Shown: piece after piece, positions 34,454 to 43,699 of the stretch
How the letters are laid out: each line of letters starts with the position of its first letter
Numbering within the stretch: the stretch's first letter is position 1
Notes under the pieces: generated by a model
Told to the model about the DNA's origin: nothing
Seen by the model: only the letters and a program-made list of their open reading frames with translations
The model's database searches: none
Position numbers and translations under genes: made by a program
Assembly (NCBI RefSeq): GCF_000526155.1
Contig: NZ_JAFN01000001.1
Coordinates: forward strand, 2,505,014 to 2,569,013
Source of the DNA: Deferrisoma camini S3R1
GTDB lineage: Bacteria; Desulfobacterota; Deferrisomatia; Deferrisomatales; Deferrisomataceae
DNA: 64,000 nt
Reading direction: 5' to 3'

Positions 34454-35770
34454 TCACGACGCGGTCGAAAAGGTCCTGGGTGCCGGCGTACCCGAGGAGC
34501 CGCTGCCGGGCCGCCCCGAACCGGTCGTGGATGGGGAATCCCACCCGCACCAGGGGATGCCCCGGTCCCGAGCCAGGGGATACGCCTTGCTCGTGCCCAC
34601 CACGAGGCCGAGCCCCAGGTCCCGGGTCTCCTCGGCGACGGTGTAGTAGTCCACCCCCTCCCGCACGGCCGGCGGCTCCCGGAGGAGTCCGGCCGTGGCG
34701 GCCTCCACGGCACCCTCGAGGATTCCGGATCGATCCCCGGTGGCCACGTACGCGACCTGAATCCCGGTCTCGGCGAGAAACCCGGAGAGGCCTGCGGCCA
34801 GGTCCTCGTCGGCCACCACGGCCGCCCGGACCCCGGCCAGATACTTGTGAGCATCCACGTAGGCGTCCACGAGCCGCCCCCGCTGGGCCCGGACCCGCCC
34901 CGGGGTGGGCCGGCCCGAGAGTTCCTCCAGCGCCGCGAAGAACCGGTCGGACGCCCGAATCCCCACGGGAAGGGGTAGGGGGAGGAGCTCCACCCCAAAC
35001 CGATCGCGCACCCAGGCCCCGGGGCCCGAGGCGTCGCCGGCCGCGCAGCCGAACGCCACCGTGGCCCGGGCACGGCCCGCGGCCTGGAGCGCCTCAAGGG
35101 GGGTTCCGCCGGGGGGCACCGAGGTGTAGGAGTCCCAGGCGGGCCCGTCCAGGGGGTCGGAGGGGTCGGGGATCACGGCCGCCTCGAGGCCGAAGGCGCG
35201 GACCACGTCCTTCAGGTGCCGGAGGTCGGCCGGGGAGGCCATGCCCGGCAGGAGGTTTAGGTGGGAACCGGCCGGCCCGGGACGGGCCAGGGCCTTGAGG
35301 AGCGCCCGCACCGCCCGCCGGAACCCCTCCGTGTGGGTGCCCCCGAAGCTCGGGGTCCGGACCGTCACCACCCGGGGGAGGATGACGCCGGGGTTCTTCC
35401 CGGCGAGTTCGGCTAGAAACGCCTCGACCAGGGGGCCCGGCTCCTCCCCGATCGTCTCGGTGAGGCAGGTGGTGGCCACCCCGATGACCCGGGGCCGCAT
35501 GGCCGTGATGACGTTCCACAGCCCCTGGCGCAGGTTGGGGCCTCCCCCGAACACGGCCTGCCGCTCCCCCAGCGACGACGAGGCGATGTCCACGGGTTCC
35601 CTGTAGTGGCTGATGAGGTACCGGCGCATATAGGTGGCGCAGCCCTGGGACCCGTGGAGGAACGGCACGCCACCCTCGACGCCCTTGAAGGCAAGGCACG
35701 CGCCCAGGGGCATGCACAGGTGGCAGGCATTGGTGGTCGAGACGAAGGCGGGGGCGGCGGTCTCAGGCAT
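34454..35770 (-). CDS. nifN: Nitrogenase cofactor scaffold subunit NifN, frameshifted near the 3' end
   Basis: NifN pairs with NifE as the scaffold on which FeMo-co is finished. The protein starts with ACHLCMPLGACLAFKGVEG and HGSQGCATYMRRY, and has CLTETIGEE and TPSFGGTHTEGF blocks. As read, it has 438 residues, but after about codon 405 (minus-strand ATCCCCTGG, 34553-34556) the frame is lost. Adding one C restores GIPLVRVGFPIHDRF and a natural ending at the TAA at 34398-34400, about 457 residues and 20 bases before nifB. It overlaps nifE by eight bases. The lost base is in a C run, so a sequencing error is likely. Confidence 0.88.
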   Translation of the reverse strand: MPETAAPAFVSTTNACHLCMPLGACLAFKGVEGGVPFLHGSQGCATYMRRYLISHYREPVDIASSSLGERQAVFGGGPNLRQGLWNVITAMRPRVIGVATTCLTETIGEEPGPLVEAFLAELAGKNPGVILPRVVTVRTPSFGGTHTEGFRRAVRALLKALARPGPAGSHLNLLPGMASPADLRHLKDVVRAFGLEAAVIPDPSDPLDGPAWDSYTSVPPGGTPLEALQAAGRARATVAFGCAAGDASGPGAWVRDRFGVELLPLPLPVGIRASDRFFAALEELSGRPTPGRVRAQRGRLVDAYVDAHKYLAGVRAAVVADEDLAAGLSGFLAETGIQVAYVATGDRSGILEGAVEAATAGLLREPPAVREGVDYYTVAEETRDLGLGLVVGTSKAYPLARDRGIPWCGWDSPSTTGSGRPGSGSSGTPAPRTFSTAS

Positions 35771-37133
35771 GGCAGACCTCCCGGGAGCCGGTCCGGCGCG
35801 GGGCGAACCGCCACACCGGGCTCGTGACGGTGCGGTGGACCTCCTCGGCGAACCGGAGCATCCCCTCGAACCCGGCCAGGGGAAGCTTGCGTTCGTGGTT
35901 GTGGTCGCAGAACCCGATGCCGAGCTTGTAGGCGATGGGCCGCTCTTTGACCCCGCCCACGAGGAGATCCGCCCCCTGCTCCAGCAGGAGCGTGCTCAGC
36001 TCCAGGGGGTTCGTGTCGTCCACGATCACCGTGCCGGGATCGGTGATCTCGTGCAGTTCCCGGTAGTCTTCGGCGGTGCCGGTCTGGGAGCCCACGATCA
36101 CCGTGCGCATGTCCAGAAGCCGGAACGCCTTGACGAGGGAGAAGGCCTTGAACGCGCCCCCGACGTAGATGGCCACCCGCCGGCCCTCCAGGTCGGCCCG
36201 GATCGACCGGAGGCGGGGCTCCAGGGCGGAGAGTTCCTCGCGGACGAGCTCCCGAGCCCGGCCGGGCAGGCCCGGATCCCGGTCGGCGAAATGGTCGCCC
36301 ACGGCGTAGAGGGCCTCGGCCATGTCGTCCACCCCGAAGTACGACACCCTCCGGAACGGCACGCCGTAGGCCTCCTCCATGCGGCGGGCCAGGGCCAGGG
36401 TGGCTCCCGAGCACTGCACCAGGTTGAGCGCCGCGCCGTGGCACCGCGCGATGTGGGCGACGCGGCCGTCGCCGGTGAGGTTGGCCACCACCTCGACCCC
36501 CATGCGCTCCAGGTAACCCCGGACGATCCACAGCTCACCGGCCAGGTTGAAGTCCCCGAGGATGTTGACGCTCACCGGCGAGATCCCGTCCGTGGGCCCC
36601 GTGCCCACCAGGCGGAACAGGGCCTCGCAGGCCGCCGCATATCCGGCCCGCTTGGTGCCCTGGAACCCCTCGGACCGGACCGGGATCACCGGGATCCCCT
36701 GCTCGGCGGCGACCCGCTTGCACACGGCCCCCAGGTCGTCGCCGATCAGCCCCACCACGCAGGTGCTGTACACGAACGCCCCGGCCGGGCGGTGCCGGTC
36801 GATCAGCTCGGTGAGGGCCCGGTAGAGCTTCTCCTCGCCGCCGAAAATGACCTCCCGCTCCCTGAGGTCGGTGCTGAAACTCAGGCGGTGGAGTTGGGGG
36901 CCCGACGAGAGGGCCCCCCGAATGTCCCAGGTGTAGGCCGCGCACCCCACCGGCCCGTGGACCAGGTGGAGGGCGTCGGCCACCGGGTAGAGCACCACCC
37001 GGGCCCCGCAGAACACGCAGGCCCGCTGGCTCACGGCGCCGGCGAGGCTCTCCCGGTCGCAGGCGAGGCGGAAGGCGCCGTCTCCCTTGCGGTGCACCTG
37101 GTCGCGGCGGGCCTCGAAAGGCAGGGCGGTCAT
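35763..37133 (-). CDS. nifE: Nitrogenase cofactor scaffold subunit NifE
   Basis: The 456-residue protein resembles NifD: SQRACVFCGARVVLYPVADA with cluster cysteines, HGPVGCAAYTWDIRG, STCVVGLIGDDLGAVC and C-terminal HNHERKLPLAGFEG. It forms the NifEN scaffold with NifN. The ATG at 37133 has a short AGGA upstream. It begins ten bases after the ferredoxin gene. Confidence 0.94.
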   Translation of the reverse strand: MTALPFEARRDQVHRKGDGAFRLACDRESLAGAVSQRACVFCGARVVLYPVADALHLVHGPVGCAAYTWDIRGALSSGPQLHRLSFSTDLREREVIFGGEEKLYRALTELIDRHRPAGAFVYSTCVVGLIGDDLGAVCKRVAAEQGIPVIPVRSEGFQGTKRAGYAAACEALFRLVGTGPTDGISPVSVNILGDFNLAGELWIVRGYLERMGVEVVANLTGDGRVAHIARCHGAALNLVQCSGATLALARRMEEAYGVPFRRVSYFGVDDMAEALYAVGDHFADRDPGLPGRARELVREELSALEPRLRSIRADLEGRRVAIYVGGAFKAFSLVKAFRLLDMRTVIVGSQTGTAEDYRELHEITDPGTVIVDDTNPLELSTLLLEQGADLLVGGVKERPIAYKLGIGFCDHNHERKLPLAGFEGMLRFAEEVHRTVTSPVWRFAPRRTGSREVCHA

Positions 37134-37143
37134 GCGGAATATC

Positions 37144-37449
37144 CTACGGTTCGTCGATGCGGTGCGCGCCGGAGGCGCGCCCCTCCTCGAGGGCGTCCAG
37201 GATCTCGTCGGCCACCTCCTCGTCCACCCCGCCGTACCAGGCGCCGTGGGGGTACACGACCACCACGGGCCCCCGGTCGCAGGCCTTGAGACAGCCGGTC
37301 GTCGAGACCAGGGCATCGAGGCCCCGGTCGGCTACCTCGGCCTCGAGGTAGGCCACCAGGCCGTGGGAGCCCTTCTGGAGGCAGACCCCTTTGGCCTCGG
37401 CACCCCGGAAGCTTCCGCACACGAGGAGGTGATGGGCGGGTCGTCGCAT
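37144..37449 (-). CDS. Thioredoxin-like [2Fe-2S] ferredoxin
   Basis: A 101-residue protein with the thioredoxin-fold ferredoxin cysteines: Cys11 in HLLVCGSFRG, Cys23 in GVCLQKG, and TTGCLKACDRGP (C-X3-C), followed by VVVYPHGAWYGG. Relatives are common in nif clusters and may carry electrons or protect nitrogenase. It sits between nifH and nifE, 18 bases after nifH, so it is presumably made with nitrogenase. Confidence 0.85.
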   Translation of the reverse strand: MRRPAHHLLVCGSFRGAEAKGVCLQKGSHGLVAYLEAEVADRGLDALVSTTGCLKACDRGPVVVVYPHGAWYGGVDEEVADEILDALEEGRASGAHRIDEP

Positions 37450-37467
37450 GGGTTCGCCTCCTCTCGC

Positions 37468-38379
<912 letters not shown>

Positions 38380-38522
38380 CTAACCTCTTGGAACGTATTG
38401 TGGATTTTTATTTCGGACTGAATCCTCCGGGATATGGTTTCTCTAGGATCTCACAAAAAAGTAGATCACGGTTTACATCGAGGTGACGTAGAGATTCAGG
38501 CCTGTAAACAACAGGTCAAACA

Positions 38523-38550
38523 GAAAACCCCCGGCAGCAACGCCGGGGGC
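38523..38550 (-). terminator. Intrinsic terminator after nifA
   Basis: Read on the minus strand: CCCCCGGC, a six-base loop, GCCGGGGG, then TTTTC. It follows the nifA stop by 25 bases and separates nifA from the nifH promoter. Confidence 0.85.
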
Positions 38551-38574
38551 CCGGAGGGGGGCGCCGGGGCGGGG

Positions 38575-40134
38575 TCAGAGGGGAGGCGTCGTGGTACGGG
38601 AGCGGTTGGCCCGCACGCGGTCCAGCAGGCCATACTTGCGGATACGATACCCGATCTGCCGGAGGGTGAGCCCCAGTTCCCTGGCAGCGCGCGACTGGAC
38701 CCAACCGTTCCGTTCCAAGGCGGCCACCACCTCCCGCCGCTCCATCTCCTTGAGGGGTGGGAGCTCCTCGGGGCTCCGCTCCTCGTGGAGCCCGGCCGCC
38801 ACCACGTGGGGGGGGAGATGTCCGATGTCGATCTCGCCCCCGTCGTTCAGGATCGCCAGCCGTTCCATCAGGTTCTCCATCTCTCGGACGTTCCCCGGCC
38901 AGCGGTACTCCAGGAGGGCTCGCCGCGCCTTCCCGGTGAGGCGGAGGGGTTTTCCGTACTCGGCGCCGAACTTGGCGAGGAAATGGTCGAGGAGAAGGGG
39001 GGTGTCGGCCGGCCGGTCCCGCAGGGGAGGGACCACAATGGGAAACACGTTGAGCCGGTAAAAGAGGTCCTCCCGGAATGTCCCTTCCGCCACGGCCTCG
39101 GCGAGTTCCCGGTTGGTGGCGGCCACGATGCGCACGTCTACCTTGCGGGTCCGGGTGGAACCGAGGCGCTCGAACTCCTGGTCCTGCAGAAATCGCAGGA
39201 GCTTCGCCTGGAGCAGCAGGGGCATTTCGCCCACCTCGTCCAGGAACAGGGTTCCCCCGTCGGCGTCCTCCACCCGGCCGGGCTTTACCCTCTCCGCGCC
39301 GGTGAAGGCGCCCCTCTCATACCCGAAAAGCTCCGCCTCCAGGAGGTTGTCGGGGATGGCAGCACAGTTGAGCTTGACGAACGGCCCGTCGGCCCGGGGG
39401 CTCATCTCGTGGAGGATGCGGGCGATAAGGGTCTTCCCGGTGCCTGACTCCCCCAGGAGCAGCACCGACGCCCGGCTCGGGGCAACCTTGCGCACCAGCT
39501 CCTGCACCTCAGCCATGGCCCGGCTGCGGGCCACCAGGAAAAAGCCCTGGTACCTCTCCGAGAGCTCGGTGCGCATGGCGCGGTTCAAACGCTCGAGCCG
39601 ACGACGCTCGTGTTCCGCCGAGCGATTCAGGGCCACGAGCTGGGCCACGAGGGCGGCGACCACGGTCAGAAACTCGATGTCCCGCTGGAGGGAGACCTCG
39701 GGCCCGAACATCCGGTCGGCGGTCATGACCCCGATGGGCTGACCCCGAAGCAGGATCGGCACCCCGAGGAACGCCACGCCGTCCTTGCCGATGTTGCGGG
39801 CTCTGGTGCGGTTGAGGAACAGGGGCTCCGACCGGATGTCGGGCACCACCACCGGCACCCTCCGGGAGAACACCTGGCCGGTAACACCCTCGCCGGGCGC
39901 GTAGACCCCCCGACCCTGGGCCGCGGGACTGAGGCCGTGGGCCGCCCGGATCACGAGCCGTTTGGCCTCCTCGTCGTAGAGCACCACCGTGCCGCGGGTC
40001 ATCCCCAGGTGTTCAGAAAGCACTGTCAGGACCCGGGCTAGGGTATGGTCGAGGTCGAGCGCGCCCCCGATGAGACGGCAGATTTCGAGCAGCGCGTTCC
40101 ATTCGAGTTCGCGGATCGAAGCGTTCAGCGGCAT
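38575..40134 (-). CDS. nifA: Nif-specific sigma-54 activator NifA
   Basis: The 519-residue activator has an N-terminal GAF domain (about 15-165), an AAA+ domain with Walker A GESGTGKT, the sigma-54-contacting GAFTGA loop and Walker B LFLDEVGE, and a C-terminal Fis-type helix-turn-helix (SRAARELGLTLRQIGYRIRKYG). There is no cysteine pair in the linker before the helix-turn-helix, so it is not the oxygen-sensing Cys type of rhizobia. No nifL is seen. It is 88 bases downstream of nifV on the same strand. Confidence 0.94.
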   Translation of the reverse strand: MPLNASIRELEWNALLEICRLIGGALDLDHTLARVLTVLSEHLGMTRGTVVLYDEEAKRLVIRAAHGLSPAAQGRGVYAPGEGVTGQVFSRRVPVVVPDIRSEPLFLNRTRARNIGKDGVAFLGVPILLRGQPIGVMTADRMFGPEVSLQRDIEFLTVVAALVAQLVALNRSAEHERRRLERLNRAMRTELSERYQGFFLVARSRAMAEVQELVRKVAPSRASVLLLGESGTGKTLIARILHEMSPRADGPFVKLNCAAIPDNLLEAELFGYERGAFTGAERVKPGRVEDADGGTLFLDEVGEMPLLLQAKLLRFLQDQEFERLGSTRTRKVDVRIVAATNRELAEAVAEGTFREDLFYRLNVFPIVVPPLRDRPADTPLLLDHFLAKFGAEYGKPLRLTGKARRALLEYRWPGNVREMENLMERLAILNDGGEIDIGHLPPHVVAAGLHEERSPEELPPLKEMERREVVAALERNGWVQSRAARELGLTLRQIGYRIRKYGLLDRVRANRSRTTTPPL

Positions 40135-40221
40135 GTTCTTTCTCGCCTCCCAACCGGCGCAGGGTCGATGCAACGGGCCCGGGTGGGGCGGTCGGTACGC
40201 CCCGCCGCGCGGAGCCGGGGG

Positions 40222-41211
40222 CTATCCGACCCGGCGCAGCCAGGCCAGCGCCTTTCGGCCCGAGTGCTTTCCCCGGACGATCTCGTGGCGCCGCCCGACG
40301 AGCTGGGGGGGAAAGGGCTCGTAGAGCCCTGGGGATTTCAGGAGCCCGTCCACGTGGATGCCCGACTCGTGGCGGAACGCGTCACGGCCGACCACGGGTT
40401 TGCCCGGGGGAATGGGCCGCGACGCCCGCCGAGCCACGCCATGGGCAAGCCCGGAGAGGCGGGAGAGCCGCACGCCCGTAGGCACCCCGAGACAACGCCA
40501 CAGGGCCACAGCCACCTCCTCCAGGGCTGCGTTGCCCGCCCTCTCGCCGAGTCCGAGCACCGTGACGCTCAGCCAACCGGCGCCGGCCCGCGCCGCCGCC
40601 ACCGCGTTGGCCGTGGCCATGCCGAGGTCGTTGTGGCCGTGGAACTCCAGGGGCACGGAAACCGAGGTGGAGAGCCCCTTCACCAGCACCTGCGCCTCAG
40701 CCGGGTCGAGCACCCCGACCGTGTCGGCCACCCGGACCCGAAGCGCCCCCGCGCGCTCGGCGGCCCGGGCGGCCTCGGCAAGGAACCCCCGATCGGCCCG
40801 GGAGGCATCTTCGAGGCCGAGCACGATCTCCATCCCTAGACGACGTGCGTGGCGCCCCAGCTCCCCGATCCGGCGCAGCGCGGTGGTCCGGCTCCAGCCG
40901 AGCTTGGTACCGATCATGAGATCGGACGCCGGCACGCACACCCCGGCCCGCCGCGCCCCCAAGGCGCGGGCAGCCTCGAGGTCACGCTTCCGGGCGCGGC
41001 ACCACACAGAGACCGGAACCGGGAGGCCGAGCCGGAGCACCCGACGGATCCCTTCGGCCTCGTCCCCCCCCATGGCCGCGGTGCCCGCCTCGATCTCGTC
41101 GACCCCTGCCTCGGCCAGGGCCTGTGCCAGTTCTTCCTTGACCTCCGGGCGGAACGCCACCCCCGGGGTCTGCTCCCCGTCCCGGAGCGTCGTGTCGCAC
41201 AGCCGGATCAC
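40222..41211 (-). CDS. nifV: Homocitrate synthase NifV (short form)
   Basis: The enzyme joins acetyl-CoA and 2-oxoglutarate to homocitrate, the organic ligand of FeMo-co. It has the DRE-TIM family start LCDTTLRDGEQTPGV, the EFHGHNDLGMATAN metal site and FRHESGIHVDG, and stops right after GKHSGRKALAWL. At 329 residues it is shorter than usual (about 375-400) and lacks the C-terminal extension; only 88 bases separate it from nifA, so this is the natural length. GTG start in a GTGA overlap with modC. Confidence 0.9.
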   Translation of the reverse strand: MIRLCDTTLRDGEQTPGVAFRPEVKEELAQALAEAGVDEIEAGTAAMGGDEAEGIRRVLRLGLPVPVSVWCRARKRDLEAARALGARRAGVCVPASDLMIGTKLGWSRTTALRRIGELGRHARRLGMEIVLGLEDASRADRGFLAEAARAAERAGALRVRVADTVGVLDPAEAQVLVKGLSTSVSVPLEFHGHNDLGMATANAVAAARAGAGWLSVTVLGLGERAGNAALEEVAVALWRCLGVPTGVRLSRLSGLAHGVARRASRPIPPGKPVVGRDAFRHESGIHVDGLLKSPGLYEPFPPQLVGRRHEIVRGKHSGRKALAWLRRVG

Positions 41212-41945
41212 GGTGCCGCCTCCCGGCGCACGGCCGGGACCAGATGCTCGGCTGCGAAACGCGCGATCCGTCGTTTCCGGCAGATGCGCCGAAACGAGAG
41301 GACCTTCTCCACGGTCCCCTCCCGGAGCACCACCAGGTCGTCGGCCAGGGCCTCCACGTCGGCCGGGTCGTGGGTCACGAGGATCGTGGGCACCCGTTCG
41401 GGGGCGATAGCCCCGGCCAGGGACTCCCTGGCCCGGCGACGCAGGGGCGGATCGAGGGCGGAAAACGGCTCGTCTAGAAGGAGGATCCGGGGCCTGGGCG
41501 CCAGGGCGCGGGCGATGGCGACCCTCTGGGCCTGGCCGCCCGAAAGATTCTCGGGCCGCTCATGGGCGAGCGCCGAGAGTTCGAACGCGTCGAGAAGTTC
41601 CTCGACCCTACACCGCGCCTCGGCCGACCAGCGGGACCGGGGGCCCAGGGCGTAGCCCACGTTCTCGGCCACGCTCAGGTGAGGGAACAGAGCATAGCCC
41701 TGGAACACCATCCCCACCAGGGGCGGGGCCCTCCGGCTCCGGGGCGGGGCAAGGGGAGCTCCGTCGACGGCCACCCGACACCGTGCACCGGACTCCAGCC
41801 CGGCGATGCTACGCAGGAGCAGGGTCTTTCCGGAGCCCGAGGGGCCGAACACCGCTACGCGGGGCCCGTCGCACCGAAACGCGATGGCCGCCCGGAAAGT
41901 GCGCCGGCCGGACCGGCGTTCGTACCAAACCTCCACGTCGATCAT
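41208..41945 (-). CDS. modC: Molybdate ABC transporter ATP-binding protein
   Basis: The 245-residue ATPase has Walker A GPSGSGKT, the GMVFQGYALFPHLSVAENV Q-loop, LSGGQAQR signature and ILLLDEPFSALDP Walker B. It lacks the C-terminal molybdate-binding TOBE domain of E. coli ModC. It overlaps both modA and nifV by four bases, tying molybdate supply to homocitrate synthesis. Confidence 0.9.
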   Translation of the reverse strand: MIDVEVWYERRSGRRTFRAAIAFRCDGPRVAVFGPSGSGKTLLLRSIAGLESGARCRVAVDGAPLAPPRSRRAPPLVGMVFQGYALFPHLSVAENVGYALGPRSRWSAEARCRVEELLDAFELSALAHERPENLSGGQAQRVAIARALAPRPRILLLDEPFSALDPPLRRRARESLAGAIAPERVPTILVTHDPADVEALADDLVVLREGTVEKVLSFRRICRKRRIARFAAEHLVPAVRREAAP

Positions 41946-42688
41946 GGCTCTTCCTCCTGGCAGGGGCCGAACCCCGCCTCGGCAAAGAGGGACCGGGCTA
42001 CCGAGCCCCGGAGGAATGCGAGGAACCGGTATGCCTCCTCCTCATGGGGGCTTCCCGCCACCACGCCGACCACGTATCGGGCCCTGAGGGAGCTTGCGTC
42101 CACCACTCGGACCTCGGGGACGCCGGCACGGGCGTCGGTGCGAAACACGATCGCAGCGTCCACCTCGCCCCGGCGGGCGTAGGCCAGAGCCTGGCGCACG
42201 CTCGCCGCTAACACCGCCTTCGGGACCACCGCCTGCCACAATCTAAGCGCCTCCAGATGCTGGCGAGCGAGCCGGCCGGCCGGCACAAGGGACGGGTTCC
42301 CCAGGGCCACGCGTCGGACCGCGGCGGTTCCCAGGTCCGTCCATGAAGACACAAATCGGGCTCCCCTAGGCGCCACGAGGGAGATCTCGTTGGTTGCGAC
42401 GCACGCGAGGGAGTCACGGATGAGAACCCCCTCCCGAGCAAGGCGAAGGGCCTGGTCGGCATCCGCGAGCACCACGGCGTCGAGGGGGGCGCCCGCAGCC
42501 ACCTGCCGGCCGACCGTGCCGGAACCGGCGAAGCTCATGGCGGGCGGAGCATCATCGACGGCCGAGGCGAACTCTCGGCCCACCGTCGGGAGGACGTCGG
42601 TGAGGCTCGAGGCCGCCCCCACCGTCAGGGGAGTTGCCGCGGCCAAGCCCGGCGCGAGAAGGCACAGGAGTAGAAGCTCCGGCCTCAT
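41942..42688 (-). CDS. modA: Molybdate-binding protein ModA
   Basis: The 248-residue periplasmic protein has a signal peptide (cleavage after GLAAA) and the ModA pattern LTVGAASSLTDVLPTVGREF, SFAGSGTVGRQVAAGAPLDAVVLAD and ARRGEVDAAIVFRTDA. It is the second gene of a modB-modA-modC-nifV operon, overlapping both neighbours. Confidence 0.9.
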   Translation of the reverse strand: MRPELLLLCLLAPGLAAATPLTVGAASSLTDVLPTVGREFASAVDDAPPAMSFAGSGTVGRQVAAGAPLDAVVLADADQALRLAREGVLIRDSLACVATNEISLVAPRGARFVSSWTDLGTAAVRRVALGNPSLVPAGRLARQHLEALRLWQAVVPKAVLAASVRQALAYARRGEVDAAIVFRTDARAGVPEVRVVDASSLRARYVVGVVAGSPHEEEAYRFLAFLRGSVARSLFAEAGFGPCQEEEP

Positions 42689-43341
42689 CGCCCCCCCCGC
42701 GAGAGGACAGCGTCCGCGACAACAAGTAAGACCCCTCCGGTCAGCGCGGCCACAGCCACGAGAAAGAGGGCCTCCTGGTCACGCCCGGCCTGCACGGCCT
42801 CGTACACGGCCATGGGGAACGTCCGGGTGCGGCCCGGGAGGCTCCCGGCCACCATGAGCGTGGCCCCGAACTCCCCCAGGGCCCGGGCGAGGCCGAGGGC
42901 CATGCCAGCCGCGATGGGTTTCCATGCCAGGGGCAGCAGCACCCGCACGAAGGCATGGGCCCGTGTGGGGCTGTAGAGCCGGGCCGCCTCCCGGAGTTCC
43001 ACGGGAATCCCTTCCAGCCCGGCCCGGGCGGCACGGTACACCAGCGGGAAGGCCATGACCGCTCCGACCACCACGGCAGCGGTGGGGGTGAACACGAGGC
43101 GGGTCCCCAGGAACTCCCAGAGCCAGCCCAGCGGGCCGAACCGGCCGAGGAGCACGAGGAGCCCGAATCCAATCGCGGTGGGCGGGAGTGCCAGGGGGAG
43201 GGTGAACGCCACGTCCCACAGCCGGCGGCCGGCAGTGCGGCCGCCCACCCACGCGGCCGCCCCCACTGCCACTACGGCCGCCAGAGCCGTGGCCGCCGCC
43301 GCGATGCGCCACGATGTCCAGAGAAGTGCTCCAAGTTCCAT
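42685..43341 (-). CDS. modB: Molybdate ABC transporter permease ModB
   Basis: The 218-residue permease has five to six membrane segments, the LPLALPPTAIGFGLLVLLG motif and the ARALGEFGATLMVAGSLPGRTRT loop of ModB. It is first in the operon, an unusual order (B-A-C). The start at ATG 43341 has GGAGG about 12 bases upstream. Confidence 0.9.
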   Translation of the reverse strand: MELGALLWTSWRIAAAATALAAVVAVGAAAWVGGRTAGRRLWDVAFTLPLALPPTAIGFGLLVLLGRFGPLGWLWEFLGTRLVFTPTAAVVVGAVMAFPLVYRAARAGLEGIPVELREAARLYSPTRAHAFVRVLLPLAWKPIAAGMALGLARALGEFGATLMVAGSLPGRTRTFPMAVYEAVQAGRDQEALFLVAVAALTGGVLLVVADAVLSRGGR

Positions 43342-43470
43342 GGGAACGCGCAACCTCCGAGGAGGCCGGGATGGCCCCGACGGACGAAACGGATAGCAAG
43401 AGGTGGGCCGGGCAGAAACAGCCCGGAATTCTTGGAGGTTACAGGCCGAGGGACGCAAAAAATGGCCCAA

Positions 43471-43499
43471 AATGTAATTTTTGGACTCAAGAGAGACAA
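43471..43499 (-). promoter_or_regulatory. Candidate promoter and operator of the modBAC-nifV operon
   Basis: On the minus strand TTGTCT (43494-43499), 17 bases, TACATT (43471-43476). CCAAAA (43467-43472) and TTTTGG (43479-43484) form an inverted repeat over the -10 box, a possible repressor site such as for a ModE-type regulator. No molybdenum-cofactor riboswitch or sigma-54 site was seen. The AT-rich patch stands out from its surroundings. Confidence 0.4.
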
Positions 43500-43699
43500 T
43501 AATGTCCTACCAGGCGAAGACCCCTTGCCTCGCCGTCCCTCGGAGTGGGCCGTGAATCGGGCGTAGGGCCGTCGGCGTGCGGCACCCCCCTCCGACAATT
43601 ATCCACTCGCACCCCGCGCCGAGGAGGAGGGGCCTACGGCTCCCCTCCCGGAGTGACGGGAAGGTCAGATCCTCCTGAATCGGAGCGGCTGCGCATTTC

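Noticed and set aside
34545-34560. Programmed ribosomal frameshift in nifN.
   Set aside because: ATCCCCTGG is not a good slippery heptamer and no stimulating stem follows at the right distance; a sequencing error or mutation is simpler.
43342-43584. Molybdenum-cofactor riboswitch before modB.
   Set aside because: No matching conserved stems; only an inverted repeat over a -10 box is seen.
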